Positions 6,781 through 14,006 of a stretch of 21,735 nt of DNA are shown here, one piece after another. The notes under the pieces were generated by a model. The model ran no database searches, had not been told where the DNA came from, and worked only from the letters and a program-made list of their open reading frames with translations. This stretch comes from an uncultured Clostridia bacterium. GTDB taxonomy: Bacteria; Bacillota; Clostridia; Lachnospirales; Bianqueaceae. The stretch covers positions 1-21,735 of the forward strand of contig CALBGL010000113.1 of NCBI GenBank assembly GCA_937892735.1. The letters are read 5' to 3'. Every line of letters begins with the position of its first letter. Position 1 is the first letter of the stretch. The translations under genes were made by a program, and so were the position numbers.

Positions 6781-7173
6781 ATGTTAGATTTAACCCCATT
6801 TGCAGAAAGATACTTTTATAATAATAATCAGGAACCTTCTCGCTCCGCTTTTCAAGAGTTTCGTACCGATATCCGCGACATGGGCGACCATTTTCTGGTA
6901 GAGGGCGAATTTCCAGGATACAATAAAGAAGAGATTCATATTGAACTGGATGGCGACTACATGACCATTACCGCACAGCATGCCGGAGAGCCCCAGTCTG
7001 GGGGGCGCTATCTTCGCAGAGAGCGCGCTAATCGTCCTTTGCAGCGCAGCTTTGACATTTCTTCCATTTATGTGGATGGCATTCATGCTTCCTACGAAAA
7101 CGGCGTACTGACGCTGGTATTGCCTAAGAAAGATGCCGTCCCCAATAAATCCCGTCACTTGGAAATCCATTGA
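6781..7173 (+). CDS. Hsp20/alpha-crystallin family small heat-shock protein
   Basis: This 130-aa protein is an ATP-independent holdase. The alpha-crystallin domain runs from about residue 28 (TDIRDMGDHFLVEGEFPGYN) to the diagnostic SYENGVLTLVLPKK at about 104-117. A short C-terminal tail RHLEIH supplies a hydrophobic anchor resembling the I/L-x-I motif used in oligomer assembly. The N-terminal arm is short. AAAGGAGG (6765-6772) lies 8 nt before the ATG. A perfect CIRCE element upstream predicts HrcA control; a strong terminator follows 6 bp after the stop, so the gene is monocistronic. Confidence 0.95.
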   Translation: MLDLTPFAERYFYNNNQEPSRSAFQEFRTDIRDMGDHFLVEGEFPGYNKEEIHIELDGDYMTITAQHAGEPQSGGRYLRRERANRPLQRSFDISSIYVDGIHASYENGVLTLVLPKKDAVPNKSRHLEIH

Positions 7174-7179
7174 TTTCTG

Positions 7180-7210
7180 AGCTGTCCATATCTCATGGAC
7201 AGCTTTTTTT
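7180..7210 (+). terminator. intrinsic terminator of the Hsp20 gene
   Basis: AGCTGTCCAT (7180-7189) pairs perfectly with ATGGACAGCT (7195-7204) across a 5-nt loop and runs into seven Ts (7204-7210). Confidence 0.95.
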
Positions 7211-7235
7211 ATTCAAATATGGAAGACAATACTGA

Positions 7236-7265
7236 TTGACACGATCCCTTCGTGAGGAGTATAAT
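7236..7265 (+). promoter_or_regulatory. SigA promoter of nrdG
   Basis: A perfect TTGACA (7236-7241) and a perfect TATAAT (7260-7265) are 18 bp apart. No convincing NrdR box pair overlaps it, unlike the nrdD promoter. Confidence 0.85.
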
Positions 7266-7311
7266 AAGAATACTTGACATTTTACGCATGATGAGAAAGG
7301 AGAAACGGCTC

Positions 7312-8007
7312 ATGGACCTGATCGCAGGCTTACAGAAACTGACTCTTTTGGACTATCCAGGACGGACTGCCTGCACCCTATTTACCGGCGGCTGCAATTT
7401 TCGCTGTCCCTACTGTCAGAATAGCCACCTAGTCCTCGCTCCCGAAGAAGTGGAGCCCTACTCCTGGGATGAGATCATCGATTTTTTAAATCACCGCAAG
7501 GGACTCCTGGATGGTGTATGCATCACGGGCGGCGAACCACTTCTGCATCCGCAGATTGATTCGCTGATACAAACCATTCATTCTATGGGCTTCATGGTAA
7601 AGCTCGATACCAATGGTTCTTATCCTGACCATCTAAAAGAATTGGTTCGTTCCGGCTGCGTGGATTATGTGGCTATGGATATCAAAAATTCTCCTCTGCA
7701 TTATGGGAATACCATCGGAATCCCGGAATACGACCTTGCCGCCGTCCAGGAAAGCGTACGTTATCTCCTGTCTGCTCCTGTGGAATACGAATTTCGAACT
7801 ACTGTCGTTCGAGAGTTTCATCAAGCCGCGGATTTCGTAGCCATTAGTCTATGGATAAAAGGCGCTCGCCGCTATTTTTTGCAGGCTTTTGTAGATTCCG
7901 GCGATCTGATCGAACAGGGTTTGCATGGATATGACAGGGCTGAAATGGAAAACTTCGCTTCCCTGATTCGCCCGCTGGTACCCTCTGTACACATTCGCGG
8001 GATTTAG
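7312..8007 (+). CDS. nrdG: anaerobic ribonucleoside-triphosphate reductase activating protein (NrdG2-type radical SAM)
   Basis: This 231-aa cytoplasmic radical-SAM enzyme has the [4Fe-4S] ligands C28-x3-C32-x2-C35 in GGCNFRCPYCQNS, SAM-binding GGEP at 73-76, and the later strands KLDTNG (97-102) and MDIK (122-125). The N-terminal GLQKLTLLDYPGRTACTLF is characteristic of the NrdG2 group of activases. It would cleave SAM to place the glycyl radical on NrdD, encoded 1.6 kb downstream. The frame is open from 7252, but ATG 7312 with AAAGGAG 9 nt upstream and the promoter at 7236-7265 fix the start. It is separated from nrdD by an unrelated CorC-type gene with its own promoter. No terminator is visible after it. 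Confidence 0.92.
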   Translation: MDLIAGLQKLTLLDYPGRTACTLFTGGCNFRCPYCQNSHLVLAPEEVEPYSWDEIIDFLNHRKGLLDGVCITGGEPLLHPQIDSLIQTIHSMGFMVKLDTNGSYPDHLKELVRSGCVDYVAMDIKNSPLHYGNTIGIPEYDLAAVQESVRYLLSAPVEYEFRTTVVREFHQAADFVAISLWIKGARRYFLQAFVDSGDLIEQGLHGYDRAEMENFASLIRPLVPSVHIRGI

Positions 8008-8102
8008 GAACAACTGTTTGAATCGCTCCGTGATTGCATTTTATGAATTCTATATACATCGCGACCCTCCCTCCTTCCTTCCCGAAAATTGTGCATTTTA
8101 TT

Positions 8103-8131
8103 TTGCTATTCCCGGGAAAACATGCTATAAT
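8103..8131 (+). promoter_or_regulatory. SigA promoter of the CorC-family gene
   Basis: TTGCTA (8103-8108), 17 bp, then TATAAT (8126-8131) preceded by TGC, i.e. an extended -10. It lies about 49 nt upstream of the ATG at 8180. Confidence 0.75.
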
Positions 8132-8179
8132 ATAAGGCATATACTACATATTTTTGAAATGAAAGGATACCTAATTCAA

Positions 8180-9430
8180 ATGGATACACTTCCGTTATTA
8201 TTTGTCATTATACTCTGCATCGCTGGATCTGCCTATTTTTCAGCCTCTGAGACCGCTTTTTCTACCATGAATCGGATTCGAATAAAAAATCTAGCCGATA
8301 GTGGCGATTCTCGCGCGGTCTTAGCCCTGAAACTGGCAGGCAATTATGATAAATTAATTTCTACGATCCTGATTGGCAATAATATCGTTAATATTGTTTC
8401 CGCCTCACTGGCCACCGTGATATTCACCGCATGGCTTTCCGATGCCGGAGTGAGCGTATCTACCGCCGTTATGACAGTCGTCGTACTGATCTTCGGTGAA
8501 ATTTCTCCTAAAACCTTGGCAAAAGAGAACGCCGAATCATTCGCCTTGGCGACTGCCCGACTGATGAACATCATTATGATTCTTCTGACTCCCCTTAATT
8601 ATATTTTTTCTTTATGGAAAAAATTATTGGATAAGGTTTTCAAGAAATCTGCCAATTCTGGTATTACAACCGAAGAGTTGATTACTATGATTGATGAGGT
8701 GCAGAACGACGGAGGCATCGATGAGCATAACGGGAACTTAATCCGTTCTGCCATTGAATTTGATGACTTGGATGCCAAAGATATTATCACTCCCCGTGTC
8801 AATTTAGTGGCAGTCGAAAAAAACACACCCATCCATGAAGCCGCTGATACCTTTATAAAAAATACATATTCTCGTTTATTGGTATATGAAGATAATATTG
8901 ATAATATTATCGGAATGATTCATGAGAAAGATTTCTTCACGATCCTAAATCAAGGTGCTATGGATTTTTCCGCAGCCATTAAACCAGTAATCTATATTTC
9001 CGGCAATATAAAAATCTCTCAGCTCCTGCGTCTAATTCAGAAATCTCATACCCACATTGCCGTAGTTATTGATGAGTTTGGTGGTACCAAAGGAATTATT
9101 ACACTGGAAGATATTCTGGAACAACTGGTCGGTGATATTTGGGATGAACATGATATCATAGAACAGAATATTCAGAAATTGAATGATACAACCTATATCG
9201 TTTCCGGATCCTGCAGTCTGAGCACTTTCTTGGAAACCTTTTCATTTCCGGAAAATGAAGACGATTATAACTCCGTTACCGTAGGCGGATGGGTTATGGA
9301 AGTGTTGGGTTATATCCCCGACATTGGTTTTCATTTCTCTTTTCACAATTGTGAGATTTATGTGACTATGCTGGAAAAGCATCATATAAAAGAAATCCGT
9401 CTTCATCTGTCCGAGGAAAGCTCGAGCTGA
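8180..9430 (+). CDS. hemolysin/CorC family membrane protein (CNNM - CBS pair - transporter-associated domain)
   Basis: This 416-aa protein has an N-terminal CNNM/DUF21 membrane domain (about 1-190) with SASETAFSTMNRIRI at about 21-35 and GEISPKTLAKENAE at about 106-119. A CBS pair follows at about 200-325 (start DIITPRVNLVAV; end VVIDEFGGTKGIITLEDILE), then a C-terminal CorC/HlyC domain from about 338. The family is linked to Mg2+/Co2+ transport or efflux, with CBS domains sensing Mg-ATP. The domain order and length are complete. ATG 8180 is chosen (AAAGGA 12 nt upstream, promoter 50 nt away); an in-frame ATG at 8159 has no ribosome site. Codon usage is more A/T-rich than in the neighbouring nrdG and nrdD genes. 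Confidence 0.9.
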   Translation: MDTLPLLFVIILCIAGSAYFSASETAFSTMNRIRIKNLADSGDSRAVLALKLAGNYDKLISTILIGNNIVNIVSASLATVIFTAWLSDAGVSVSTAVMTVVVLIFGEISPKTLAKENAESFALATARLMNIIMILLTPLNYIFSLWKKLLDKVFKKSANSGITTEELITMIDEVQNDGGIDEHNGNLIRSAIEFDDLDAKDIITPRVNLVAVEKNTPIHEAADTFIKNTYSRLLVYEDNIDNIIGMIHEKDFFTILNQGAMDFSAAIKPVIYISGNIKISQLLRLIQKSHTHIAVVIDEFGGTKGIITLEDILEQLVGDIWDEHDIIEQNIQKLNDTTYIVSGSCSLSTFLETFSFPENEDDYNSVTVGGWVMEVLGYIPDIGFHFSFHNCEIYVTMLEKHHIKEIRLHLSEESSS

Positions 9431-9457
9431 CATATACCGAATTTATCGGATATAATT

Positions 9458-9502
9458 CACAATATATTGTGTTATTTTATTTCTTTATTACAATATATTG
9501 AC
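9458..9502 (+). promoter_or_regulatory. tandem NrdR boxes upstream of nrdD
   Basis: Two copies of the NrdR-type palindrome are present: CACAATATATTGTG (9458-9471, perfectly symmetrical) and TACAATATATTGAC (9489-9502). They share ACAATATATTG and are offset by exactly 31 bp, about three helical turns, as required for cooperative NrdR binding. The second box overlaps the -35 hexamer (9498-9503), so repression by blocking RNA polymerase is expected when (d)ATP is plentiful. nrdR is not in the window. Confidence 0.88.
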
Positions 9503-9526
9503 TTCCCTTTGGCGCCGTGTTATAAT
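9498..9526 (+). promoter_or_regulatory. SigA promoter of nrdD
   Basis: TTGACT (9498-9503) and TATAAT (9521-9526) are 17 bp apart, about 52 nt before the ATG. Confidence 0.88.
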
Positions 9527-9578
9527 GAACTTATCACCTTAAAATGATAAATAACTGTAAACAGAGAGAGGGGTTCCT

Positions 9579-11987
9579 ATGTATCAGGTTATCAAACGCG
9601 ATGGCGCAACTGCGGAATTCAATATCGCGAAGATCAGTACCGCCATTACGAAGGCATTTGAGGCACAGCAAAAACAATACCATCCCAGTGTGATTGATCT
9701 TCTGGCTCTTAAGGTGACGGCCGATTTCGAGCCCAAAATTAAAGATGGGAAGATTGCCGTCGAAGACATTCAAGATAGTGTGGAGGAAGTTTTAAGCCAG
9801 GCCGGTTACGCGGATGTGGCCAAAGCCTATATTCTATACCGCAGGCAGCGTGAGAAGATCCGCAACATGAAATCCACCATTCTGGATTATAAGGAAATTG
9901 TAGACAGTTATGTGAAGGTTACGGATTGGCGTGTCAAGGAAAATTCTACCGTCACCTACTCGGTCGGCGGGCTGATTCTGAGCAATAGCGGCGCTATCAC
10001 CGCCAATTACTGGTTATCTGAGATTTACGATGAAGAAGTGGCAAACGCCCATCGGAACGCGGATATTCATTTACACGATCTCTCCATGCTTACAGGCTAC
10101 TGCGCGGGTTGGTCTCTGAAACAGCTGATTCTGGAAGGTTTAGGCGGCGTCCCTGGTAAGATTACTTCTTCCCCTGCCAAACACCTGGCTTCTCTATGCA
10201 ATCAGATGGTCAACTTCCTGGGCATCATGCAGAATGAGTGGGCTGGTGCGCAAGCATTCTCTTCCTTTGATACCTATCTGGCGCCTTTTGTCAAGGTGGA
10301 CAACCTGACCTATTATGAAGTCAAGAAATGTATTGAATCCTTTATCTATGGTGTCAATACGCCGAGCCGTTGGGGTACCCAGGCTCCTTTTTCCAACATC
10401 ACGCTCGATTGGACCGTTCCTCCGGATCTAGCTGAACAGTACGCGATTGTCGGCGGCAAAGAGATGGATTTTAAGTACAAAGATTGTAAGAAAGAAATGG
10501 ATATGGTCAATAAGGCCTTCATCGAAACCATGATTGAAGGCGATGCCAATGGCCGCGGATTCCAGTATCCGATCCCGACTTATTCTATCACAAAAGATTT
10601 TGACTGGTCCGATACGGAAAACAACCGTCTTCTGTTTGAGATGACCGCGAAGTATGGCACTCCCTATTTCTCCAACTATATCAACAGTGACATGGAGCCC
10701 AGCGATGTACGGAGTATGTGTTGCCGTCTGCGTCTGGATCTTCGGGAACTGCGCAAGAAGTCAGGCGGGTTCTTTGGCAGCGGAGAGAGCACCGGTTCTG
10801 TCGGCGTTGTCACCATCAATTTGCCGAGAATCGCGTATTTATCCGAGACGCCGGAGGAATTCTACCATCGGCTGGATCACATGATGGATATCGCGGCTCG
10901 GTCTCTGAAGACGAAGCGGACGATCATTACCAAGCTTCTGAATGAGGGCCTGTATCCTTATACCAAGCGGTATCTGGGATCCTTCGACAACCACTTCTCT
11001 ACGATCGGCCTTGTCGGCATGAACGAGGTCGGTCTCAATGCGAAATGGCTGCAGGCAGACCTTACGTATGAGAAAACACAGAAGTTTGCAAAGGATGTGC
11101 TGAATCATATGCGGGAACGTCTCTCCGACTACCAGGAGCAGTACGGCGATCTGTATAATCTGGAAGCGACTCCGGCAGAATCCACCGCTTACCGTCTGGC
11201 TAAACACGACGTACAGCAATTCCCAGATATCAAAACAGCGACGGAATCGGGTGGAACTCCGTATTATACGAATAGTTCTCATCTTCCCGTTGGATATACG
11301 GAGGATATCTTCTCTGCTCTGGATATTCAGGATGAGCTGCAGACTCTATATACTTCCGGTACTGTTTTTCACGCTTTCCTGGGTGAAAAACTGCCAGACT
11401 GGAAGGCTGCTGCCGATCTGATTCGTAAAATCGCAGAAAACTACCGTTTGCCGTATTATACAATGTCACCTACGTATTCTATCTGTACAGAACATGGGTA
11501 TTTATCCGGAGAACAGTATACCTGTCCATACTGCGGCGCGAAGACAGAGGTCTACAGTCGCATCACAGGGTATTATCGTCCGGTGCAAAACTGGAATGAT
11601 GGTAAAACCCAAGAGTTCAAAGAACGAAAGGTTTATAACCTGAAGAATTCTGTTTTACACAAGAAGCCGGTGACCCCCATTCCCAAAATGGAAGCCATCA
11701 TCGGGCAAGTCATCGCCTCTTCGGATACGCCGCTCGCAGGGTCTTCCGAGAAAAAGGCCATGCTCTTCACTACAAAGACCTGTCCTAATTGTAAGATAGT
11801 CTCTCGTCTTTTGGATGAGGCCCATCTTCCCTACACCAAGATGGATGCAGAAGAATATCCGGATCTGGTCTCTTCCTATCAGATCATGCAAGCACCTACG
11901 CTGATTGTTGTAGATGGCGATCAGGTACAGGCTTATCGGAATCCCACAGATATCCGTAAATATATTCGAGATCATCATTCCGTATAA
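9579..11987 (+). CDS. nrdD: anaerobic (class III) ribonucleoside-triphosphate reductase with C-terminal thioredoxin-like domain
   Basis: This 802-aa enzyme reduces ribonucleotides to deoxyribonucleotides under anaerobic conditions. The domains in order are: an N-terminal ATP-cone (about 2-90, VIKRDGATAEFNIAKI); the catalytic barrel, including the finger-loop region SMCCRLRLD with C381/C382 as thiyl-radical candidates; a zinc-binding segment with C636, H639, C649 and C652; and the glycyl-radical loop RITGYY (661-666) with G664 as the predicted radical residue. After a linker (about 690-725) comes an extra domain of about 75 aa, MLFTTKTCPNCKIVSRLL, with a C735-P-N-C738 redox motif and cis-Pro-like QAPTLIV, typical of glutaredoxin/thioredoxin folds. 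This suggests a built-in reductant instead of formate. The ribosome site is GAGAGGGG. NrdR boxes control the promoter and a terminator follows. Confidence 0.96.
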   Translation: MYQVIKRDGATAEFNIAKISTAITKAFEAQQKQYHPSVIDLLALKVTADFEPKIKDGKIAVEDIQDSVEEVLSQAGYADVAKAYILYRRQREKIRNMKSTILDYKEIVDSYVKVTDWRVKENSTVTYSVGGLILSNSGAITANYWLSEIYDEEVANAHRNADIHLHDLSMLTGYCAGWSLKQLILEGLGGVPGKITSSPAKHLASLCNQMVNFLGIMQNEWAGAQAFSSFDTYLAPFVKVDNLTYYEVKKCIESFIYGVNTPSRWGTQAPFSNITLDWTVPPDLAEQYAIVGGKEMDFKYKDCKKEMDMVNKAFIETMIEGDANGRGFQYPIPTYSITKDFDWSDTENNRLLFEMTAKYGTPYFSNYINSDMEPSDVRSMCCRLRLDLRELRKKSGGFFGSGESTGSVGVVTINLPRIAYLSETPEEFYHRLDHMMDIAARSLKTKRTIITKLLNEGLYPYTKRYLGSFDNHFSTIGLVGMNEVGLNAKWLQADLTYEKTQKFAKDVLNHMRERLSDYQEQYGDLYNLEATPAESTAYRLAKHDVQQFPDIKTATESGGTPYYTNSSHLPVGYTEDIFSALDIQDELQTLYTSGTVFHAFLGEKLPDWKAAADLIRKIAENYRLPYYTMSPTYSICTEHGYLSGEQYTCPYCGAKTEVYSRITGYYRPVQNWNDGKTQEFKERKVYNLKNSVLHKKPVTPIPKMEAIIGQVIASSDTPLAGSSEKKAMLFTTKTCPNCKIVSRLLDEAHLPYTKMDAEEYPDLVSSYQIMQAPTLIVVDGDQVQAYRNPTDIRKYIRDHHSV

Positions 11988-11996
11988 AAATAAGGG

Positions 11997-12040
11997 CGCC
12001 GCTCAATCATCAATATTGGTTGATTGAGTGGCGTTTCTAT
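11997..12040 (+). terminator. nrdD terminator, possibly bidirectional
   Basis: A 13-bp stem, CGCCGCTCAATCA (11997-12009) with TGATTGAGTGGCG (12021-12033), contains one G-T pair and is followed by TTTCTATTT. Convergent transcription from the flavodoxin gene would also reach it. Confidence 0.85.
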
Positions 12041-12052
12041 TTGGTATATCCA

Positions 12053-12147
12053 GAAATCCATGGCGTTTTCCCATTACTTCCTCCCCAAAATTGTTATATC
12101 GCAGCATCTCTAATGGGAAATCCACGGCATCTTCCCATTACTTCCTC
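12053..12147 (-). repeat. 31-bp direct repeat, each copy carrying a ribosome site and ATG on the minus strand
   Basis: Positions 12053-12083 and 12117-12147 match at 28 of 31 bases with a 64-bp offset. Read on the minus strand each copy is GAGGAAGTA-ATG-GGA, i.e. a ribosome site plus start. The first opens a 14-aa frame (MGRCRGFPIRDAAI, 12138-12094). The second opens a 23-aa frame that starts MGKRHGFLDIPNRN (12074-12003) and runs into the nrdD terminator. They lie downstream of the flavodoxin gene. They may be duplicated remnants of a gene start or leader peptides; I do not recognise a family with confidence. Confidence 0.6.
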
Positions 12148-12172
12148 ACGATGTGACTATCGAGAATCTATT

Positions 12173-12709
12173 TCACAACTCATTTTGAATCTGCTTTAAG
12201 ACCGGTTCTAGCTGATTCCAGTCAACAAAATCTACCTTCTTTTGATATGTTTCCAGAAACGCTCGGTCCTCAGCAGAAAGTATTTCTGCATCCTGTTTCT
12301 TGATTCTGTGATATAAGAGCGACATAAGAATCCGATGGGAAGGTTTTAGTATCTTATAGTCCAAGGCTCCACGCAGATGAAAAATCTGTAATTTGGAAAA
12401 CCACTCCTGCGGAACCTGTTTACACAGCTGTTCTCGTATCGTCCGTCTCGTCCCTTCGTCCTGTGGATCGGATACTCCCACTGTTATCAGAAACCACTTT
12501 CTCGGCTTAAAATTAGGATTACGCAGCGTCTTGGCCAATCCCCGAACTCCGCCTGCATATAACCCTCCGATATAAATTATTATATTACATCCTGTCAGAT
12601 CCTCTGCCTTATCATAGGATACCATCGGAATCCCTGTAAGCTCCGCTAGCCGATGCGCGTATCGCTTTGCCGCTCCATACAGGCTTCCATAAATAATTCG
12701 TGTTTCCAT
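12173..12709 (-). CDS. flavodoxin domain-containing protein
   Basis: This 178-aa cytoplasmic protein has a flavodoxin-like alpha/beta fold: strand 1 and phosphate loop TRIIYGSLYGAAKRYA (3-18), a second loop IIIYIGGLYAGGVRG (43-57), and strand FLITVGVSDP (73-82). The C-terminal part, HLRGALDYKILKPSHRILMS, resembles the HemG-type/Flavodoxin_5 group rather than classical short-chain flavodoxins. It likely binds FMN and transfers electrons; the partner is unknown. The phosphate loop lacks the Thr-rich T-x-T-G-x-T form. ATG 12709 has GGGAGGGG 5 nt upstream; a longer TTG start at 12724 would overlap that site and is rejected. It stands alone on the minus strand. Confidence 0.85.
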   Translation of the reverse strand: METRIIYGSLYGAAKRYAHRLAELTGIPMVSYDKAEDLTGCNIIIYIGGLYAGGVRGLAKTLRNPNFKPRKWFLITVGVSDPQDEGTRRTIREQLCKQVPQEWFSKLQIFHLRGALDYKILKPSHRILMSLLYHRIKKQDAEILSAEDRAFLETYQKKVDFVDWNQLEPVLKQIQNEL

Positions 12710-12789
12710 AGGTTCCCCTCCCAATCAGTCGCTTCTCAAACGGCCTGTTGAATGCTTTTGAAGATGGATGTATTTCAACTGTCTCTTCT

Positions 12790-12795
12790 ATTATA
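12790..12795 (-). promoter_or_regulatory. candidate -10 element of the flavodoxin gene
   Basis: On the minus strand there is a perfect TATAAT, about 80 nt upstream of the ATG at 12709. I could not find a good -35 at 16-18 bp. Confidence 0.4.
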
Positions 12796-12842
12796 CCGAT
12801 CTTATGTAAAGGTTCTGTGCGCTTTTCGTAAAAATAAGAATA

Positions 12843-12928
12843 TAAAATGCCGGTATTTCTCATCTGTTTTTGGAGAAGGTATAATTGCTCTCCTAAAACG
12901 AATGTGAAAACGCCGGCATTTCTTATCC
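12843..12928. repeat. two near-palindromic CCGG-centred repeats, 63 bp apart
   Basis: AAAATGCCGGTATTTCTCATC (from 12844, 21 nt) and AAAACGCCGGCATTTCTTAT (from 12907) are direct repeats with four mismatches and are each nearly palindromic around CCGG. The 12904-12926 region could form a short hairpin. They sit between the flavodoxin promoter and the 39-aa gene. Operator or small dispersed repeat; unassigned. Confidence 0.45.
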
Positions 12929-12948
12929 AATATCAGATGTATTTTCTC

Positions 12949-13068
12949 TTATTCTTCCCACCAATCTCGATTGTCCTCTCGAATGGATTTACGGATTCTC
13001 ACAATCGCAATGATTCCGCAAATGATCAATACAATAGGCATCCAGAAACGAATGATCCAATCTTTCAT
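12949..13068 (-). CDS. 39-aa single-pass membrane peptide coupled to the glycosyltransferase gene
   Basis: This small ORF starts at ATG 13066-13068, one base after the stop of the upstream peptidoglycan glycosyltransferase, with AAGGAGG 9 nt upstream inside that gene's last codons. The sequence begins MKDWIIRFWMPIVLIICGII, one TM helix at about residues 5-24, followed by a charged tail with RIRKSIRED and ending DWWEE. The ribosome site and translational coupling make it a credible gene. No family recognised. It could be an accessory subunit or regulator of the GT51 enzyme, but this is only from position. Confidence 0.65.
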   Translation of the reverse strand: MKDWIIRFWMPIVLIICGIIAIVRIRKSIREDNRDWWEE

Positions 13069-13069
13069 T

Positions 13070-13744
13070 TTATGCCGCCTCCTTTCCTTCCCGCACATAC
13101 TGTTCCATACAGGATTCTACCTGTTCTTGACGCTCCAGCGCCAACTCCGGATTTACCGTGGGCGCATATACGGAAGGCGCGTTTGGAATTCCTGCCAGCA
13201 TAGTGCATTCATCCTCATTCATCTGACTGGGCTCCTTATGAAAATATCCTCGACAGGCATCTCCCACACCGTAATGCCCCTCTCCAAAATATATGATATT
13301 CACATAGAACTCCAGAATTTCTTCTTTGTCATATTGATCCTCCAACTGCCAGGCCAAGAGCGCCTCCGCCACTTTTCTGGACAGTGTCTGATCCTGATTT
13401 AAGTATAGGTTTCTCGCCAGTTGCTGCGTAATCGTACTTCCGCCTTCCACAATTTTTCCCGCTTTCAAATTATTCCAGCAGGCCCGCAGTATGGATCTCC
13501 AGTCTACTCCATTATGCGAATAAAACCGATGATCTTCGACAGCCACAACCGCCTGCAAATAGGTATCCGGCAGTTCCGCTAGTGAAGTATAGCCGTCCTT
13601 CTGCCTCAGTTCGTCGATCTTATCTTCCAGACTTTCGCTGGATAACACCTGATCGAGCAGAGAATATCCTTTTACACATACATAGCCTCCTCCTACCACC
13701 ATACCTGCCGCACATAGAATTAGCAGCCATTTCAAGAGCTTCAT
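13070..13744 (-). CDS. monofunctional biosynthetic peptidoglycan glycosyltransferase (GT51, MtgA/MGT-like)
   Basis: This 224-aa protein has an N-terminal TM anchor (about 5-25) and an extracytoplasmic GT51 domain. It polymerises lipid II into glycan strands. Visible GT51 motifs are VAVEDHRFYSHNG (E70 is the catalytic base candidate), EGGSTITQQLARNL (100-113), RKVAEALLAWQLE (E127 is the second acidic residue), and KEEILEFYVNIIYFGEG (140-156). There is no transpeptidase domain and the gene ends normally, so it is a true monofunctional enzyme rather than a truncated class A PBP. ATG 13744 is chosen (AAGGAG 9 nt upstream); the open frame runs further up to 13873 but without a ribosome site and with no hydrophobic signal of its own. 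Confidence 0.92.
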   Translation of the reverse strand: MKLLKWLLILCAAGMVVGGGYVCVKGYSLLDQVLSSESLEDKIDELRQKDGYTSLAELPDTYLQAVVAVEDHRFYSHNGVDWRSILRACWNNLKAGKIVEGGSTITQQLARNLYLNQDQTLSRKVAEALLAWQLEDQYDKEEILEFYVNIIYFGEGHYGVGDACRGYFHKEPSQMNEDECTMLAGIPNAPSVYAPTVNPELALERQEQVESCMEQYVREGKEAA

Positions 13745-13882
13745 CGTCGGATTCTCCTTTCTTTGATTTTCCTGACATCTATAGCATATCATTTTAAAAA
13801 GAAAGACTCCATCGAATGGCCTTACAATTAAAATCGAATTCTTACAAATTTGAAAGACACAAAGAATCACCATAAATTGACA

Positions 13883-13912
13883 TTCATATTCCTTTCATTT
13901 TCGGTCATCCTA
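13883..13912 (+). promoter_or_regulatory. SigG-like forespore promoter of the SASP gene
   Basis: TTCATA (13883-13888), 17 bp, CATCCTA (13906-13912). This fits the SigG/SigF pattern (a -35 of the xxATA kind and a CATnnTA -10) and suits a spore-core protein. A TTGACA at 13877-13882 has no matching SigA -10. Confidence 0.6.
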
Positions 13913-13938
13913 TGACTGAAGCCAAAACACGATCTGTC

Positions 13939-13986
13939 GTGTGAGGCTTCAATAAAAAGACGAGACTTCAAAAAGAAGCCTCACAC
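13939..13986 (+). promoter_or_regulatory. perfect 12-bp-stem hairpin in the SASP 5' leader
   Basis: GTGTGAGGCTTC (13939-13950) and GAAGCCTCACAC (13975-13986) are exact inverted repeats around a 24-nt A-rich loop. The stem ends 5 nt before the AAGGAGG ribosome site (13992-13998). No U-run follows, so it is not a classical terminator. An mRNA-stabilising or translation-controlling element is likely. Confidence 0.7.
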
Positions 13987-14006
13987 AGAACAAGGAGGAT
14001 ACTCAA

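Noticed and set aside
12053..12147. Short regularly spaced repeats as a CRISPR array
   Set aside because: Only two copies, mismatched, with coding-like start signals and no cas genes anywhere in the window.
13877..13882. TTGACA as a SigA -35 for the SASP gene
   Set aside because: No -10 at 16-19 bp; the overlapping SigG-like boxes at 13883-13912 fit better.
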